Assembly: GCA_026126105.1 (NCBI GenBank)
Contig: JAHCJV010000015.1
Location: forward strand, 1-64,000
Length of the DNA: 64,000 bases
From: Enhydrobacter sp.
Lineage (GTDB): Bacteria; Pseudomonadota; Alphaproteobacteria; Reyranellales; Reyranellaceae
Direction: 5' to 3'
Part shown: positions 62,360 to 64,000 of the stretch, piece by piece
Numbering within the stretch: position 1 is the first letter of the stretch
How the letters are laid out: the number at the start of each line of letters is the position of its first letter
Program-made: the position numbers and the translations under genes
The notes under the pieces: model-generated
Databases searched by the model: none
What the model saw: only the letters and a program-made list of their open reading frames with translations
Told to the model about the DNA's origin: nothing

Positions 62360-63202
62360 ATGAAGATCATCGACGCGCAGGTTCATCTCTGGTCGCAGGC
62401 GATCATTCCGCCGGTCTCCAATCATCGCCAGATCCAGAGCTTCAGCGCCGAGGAGCTGCTCACCGAGATGGCCGAGGCCGGCGTCGACGGCGCGCTGATC
62501 CATCCTCCCTTCAGCTGGGATCCGACCTCGAACGCGCTCGCGATCGAGGCGTGCAAGAAATTTCCCGACCGCTTCGCCATTCTGGGGCAGTTCCCACCGG
62601 GCGACCGGTCAAACGAGAAGCTGATTGCGACTTGGCGACAGCAGCCCGGCATGCTGGGCTTCCGCTGGGTGTTCGCCTACGGCGACCAGCCGCGCCAGCT
62701 GCAGGAAGGCAAGTTCGACTGGATCTGGCCGGCCGTCGAGAAGGCCGGCCTGCCTGTCGCGATGCTGGCCGGCAACTTCCTCGACAAGTTTTGCTGGATC
62801 GCCGAGACCCATCCGAACCTCACGCTGATCATCGATCACTGCGGCCTGAAGTCGGGTGCCAAGGACGAGGCGGCCCTCGAGCATTTGAACAAGCTGCTGC
62901 CGCTGGCCCGCCTGCCGAACGTGGCCCTGAAGGCGACCGGCGCGCCGGGCTACTCGACACAGCCCTACCCGTTCCGCAACCTGCATGATCCGCTGCATCG
63001 CCTGTTCGATGCCTTCGGCCCGGATCGCTTCTTCTGGGGCACCGACATCACCCGCATGCCGTGCAGCTACCGCGATTGCGTGACGCTCTTTACCGAGCAA
63101 CTTCCGTGGCTGAAGGGCGAAGATCTCGAAAAGGTCATGGGTCGCGGGCTCGCGAAATGGATTGGCTGGGATTTCAGCTTCCAGCCCGTGCGAGGAACGT
63201 AA
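62360..63202 (+). CDS. Amidohydrolase-2 family hydrolase, third tandem copy
   Basis: A 280-residue paralogue with MKIIDAQVHLWSQAIIPPVSNHRQ, LTLIIDHCGLKSGA and FFWGTDITRMPCSYRDCV at the family positions. It begins 10 bases after the second copy, behind a GGGGGA site. It ends with a short extra tail (FSFQPVRGT). The three copies differ most around the loop after the TWRQQPGM segment, where substrate-contacting residues are likely. Confidence 0.88.
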   Translation: MKIIDAQVHLWSQAIIPPVSNHRQIQSFSAEELLTEMAEAGVDGALIHPPFSWDPTSNALAIEACKKFPDRFAILGQFPPGDRSNEKLIATWRQQPGMLGFRWVFAYGDQPRQLQEGKFDWIWPAVEKAGLPVAMLAGNFLDKFCWIAETHPNLTLIIDHCGLKSGAKDEAALEHLNKLLPLARLPNVALKATGAPGYSTQPYPFRNLHDPLHRLFDAFGPDRFFWGTDITRMPCSYRDCVTLFTEQLPWLKGEDLEKVMGRGLAKWIGWDFSFQPVRGT

Positions 63203-63517
63203 GAATGTTCATGCGGCGTCAACTCTGTTGCGACGAGTGCAATAACAATTGTGAGTTTTCGTTGTTGCCCACGCCTCCTTTTGGTCTCTTGCTCGAGTTT
63301 AGGTGAGTGGGCGCTCGCCGCTGCAAGAGCGGCGCGACTGCTATGGCGGCCTATGGCGTAGATTTTCGAAATCTATTTGCAGTCGGAACTGAGTAGCCGT
63401 GAGGCAAAGTTTACCATCCGAGCGCATGCGGAGGGCGCAGCAATGAGAAGTTGGCTCTGTAATGGTCAGATGGCGAAGCGGCTGCCATAATGATCAACGA
63501 GTATTCTGAGGCGATAA
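63203..63517. promoter_or_regulatory. Gap with a hairpin and a palindrome before the outer-membrane-like gene
   Basis: This 315-base stretch has no supported gene and is AT-richer than its flanks. It holds a perfect 7-bp hairpin CGCCGCT-GCAAG-AGCGGCG (63316-63334), a plausible end of the amidohydrolase operon though without a T-run, and a perfect 7-3-7 palindrome TAGATTT-TCG-AAATCTA (63359-63375) that could be an operator for the next gene. Confidence 0.5.
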
Positions 63518-64000
63518 ATGCGCAGCTCTTTGGGAATTTCGGTCATTTCCAGCCTTGTCGCCGGAGGCAGTATCTTTTTGTTGTCACTATCGGCCCTGGG
63601 ACAGACTTCAACTGCGCCCCAGGAGAGTGCCACTGCACCGCCCGCGTCACCGAATCCGTGGACCTTCCGATTTACGCCTTATGCCTGGCTCACCTGGATG
63701 AGCGGTTCGCAGACAGTGCGCGGCCGCACCATCGATATCGAGACCAACACATTCCAGCTTCTCGACCACAGCGATACGCTGGTGCCGTTCATGGGATATT
63801 TCCAAGCGCGCTTCGAGGACCGGATCGAGCTGTTCGCCGACGTGATGTACGCCGGGGTTACCGCTGGCCGTTCGGCGTCGCGGAACTTCCAGATCAATCC
63901 GTTTGTCGGCGGCAGCGTCGCGGCGTCCGCATCGATTTATTACCAGCAGCTCACGATTGAATTCGGTGGTGCTTACCAGGTCGCCAAGGTTGGCCGCGAC
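63518..64000 (+). CDS. Probable outer-membrane beta-barrel protein, N-terminal part
   Basis: 161 codons are visible; the gene runs past the right edge. A signal-like start (MRSSLGISVISSLVAGGSIFLLSLSALGQ) is followed by a Pro/Ala linker and then alternating polar/hydrophobic strands with aromatic ends: WTFRFTPYAWLTWMSGSQTVRG, VPFMGYFQARFEDRIELFADVMYAG and ASIYYQQLTIEFGGAYQVA. This is typical of an outer-membrane barrel. The family is not fixed from this part. Confidence 0.7.
   Translation, partial: MRSSLGISVISSLVAGGSIFLLSLSALGQTSTAPQESATAPPASPNPWTFRFTPYAWLTWMSGSQTVRGRTIDIETNTFQLLDHSDTLVPFMGYFQARFEDRIELFADVMYAGVTAGRSASRNFQINPFVGGSVAASASIYYQQLTIEFGGAYQVAKVGRD

Noticed and set aside
63204..63306. 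Short Cys-rich frame (MFMRRQLCCDECNNNCEF...) after the third amidohydrolase
   Set aside because: No ribosome site, no homology recognised, and composition of a non-coding AT-richer gap.

Overview
The window looks like chromosomal DNA of a GC-rich alphaproteobacterium. The best clue is the minus-strand block argS, SPOR protein, nagZ, scpA, scpB, tatA, tatB, tatC, serS, surE, pcm, nlpD, an order known from that class. Other clues are btaA/btaB for the phosphorus-free betaine lipid DGTS, an ECF sigma factor of SigF type paired with NrsF, a DUF1491 gene, and many GTG/TTG starts with 4-base start/stop overlaps. A Reyranella-like or other Rhodospirillales-related genome is my guess; the species cannot be fixed from here. 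No rRNA, tRNA, CRISPR array, phage or plasmid module was seen.

Layout. 1-13.6 kb: start of a thiolase (cut by the window edge), btaB/btaA, ogt, a small cytochrome c, malonyl-CoA decarboxylase, an SMP-30 lactonase with two enoyl-CoA hydratase paralogues, a flavodoxin, a hemerythrin-like protein behind a perfect FNR-type box, then a minus-strand group of SCP2-type thiolase, SDR and adenylate cyclase, and an FAD-linked dehydrogenase. 13.8-20.3 kb: a large RTX-type secreted protein, two RidA paralogues, a PuuE-like hydrolase, a CaiB-type CoA-transferase and a TIM-barrel amidohydrolase. 20.3-31 kb: prfC with an upstream GNAT gene behind a terminator-like leader, two orphan solute-binding proteins, a receptor-type cyclase, a LacI regulator with its likely operator, a hydrolase and a Uup-type ABC-F protein.

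32.3-52.2 kb carries the conserved minus-strand housekeeping block, broken in two places. Between pcm and nlpD lie a SigF/NrsF system, a bufferin-like cysteine-rich peptide, DoxX, a DUF2200 gene and an IS481-family element abutting the pcm stop codon. Between argS and dgt lie an SDR, an orphan glgA, a possible small membrane protein and a TerC gene. 52.2-54 kb holds a second, frameshifted TerC gene, a UspA protein and a third TerC gene.

54.1-63.2 kb is mostly plus-strand catabolic genes: gpt, a quinone-oxidoreductase-like MDR, a fused class II aldolase/SDR, a TfdA-like dioxygenase, an aldo/keto reductase and three tandem amidohydrolase-2 paralogues. A lone minus-strand secreted protein sits among them, and the window ends inside a likely outer-membrane protein.

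Strongest observations: (1) divergent promoters of the sigF/nrsF and bufferin/doxX genes share the same motif, GTAATG-N16-CGAA; (2) the bufferin-like precursor has no maturation enzyme gene nearby; (3) btaB is interrupted by one amber codon where a tryptophan is expected; (4) one terC gene is broken by a single-base loss; (5) a leader with stacked hairpins and a U6 terminator precedes GNAT-prfC.
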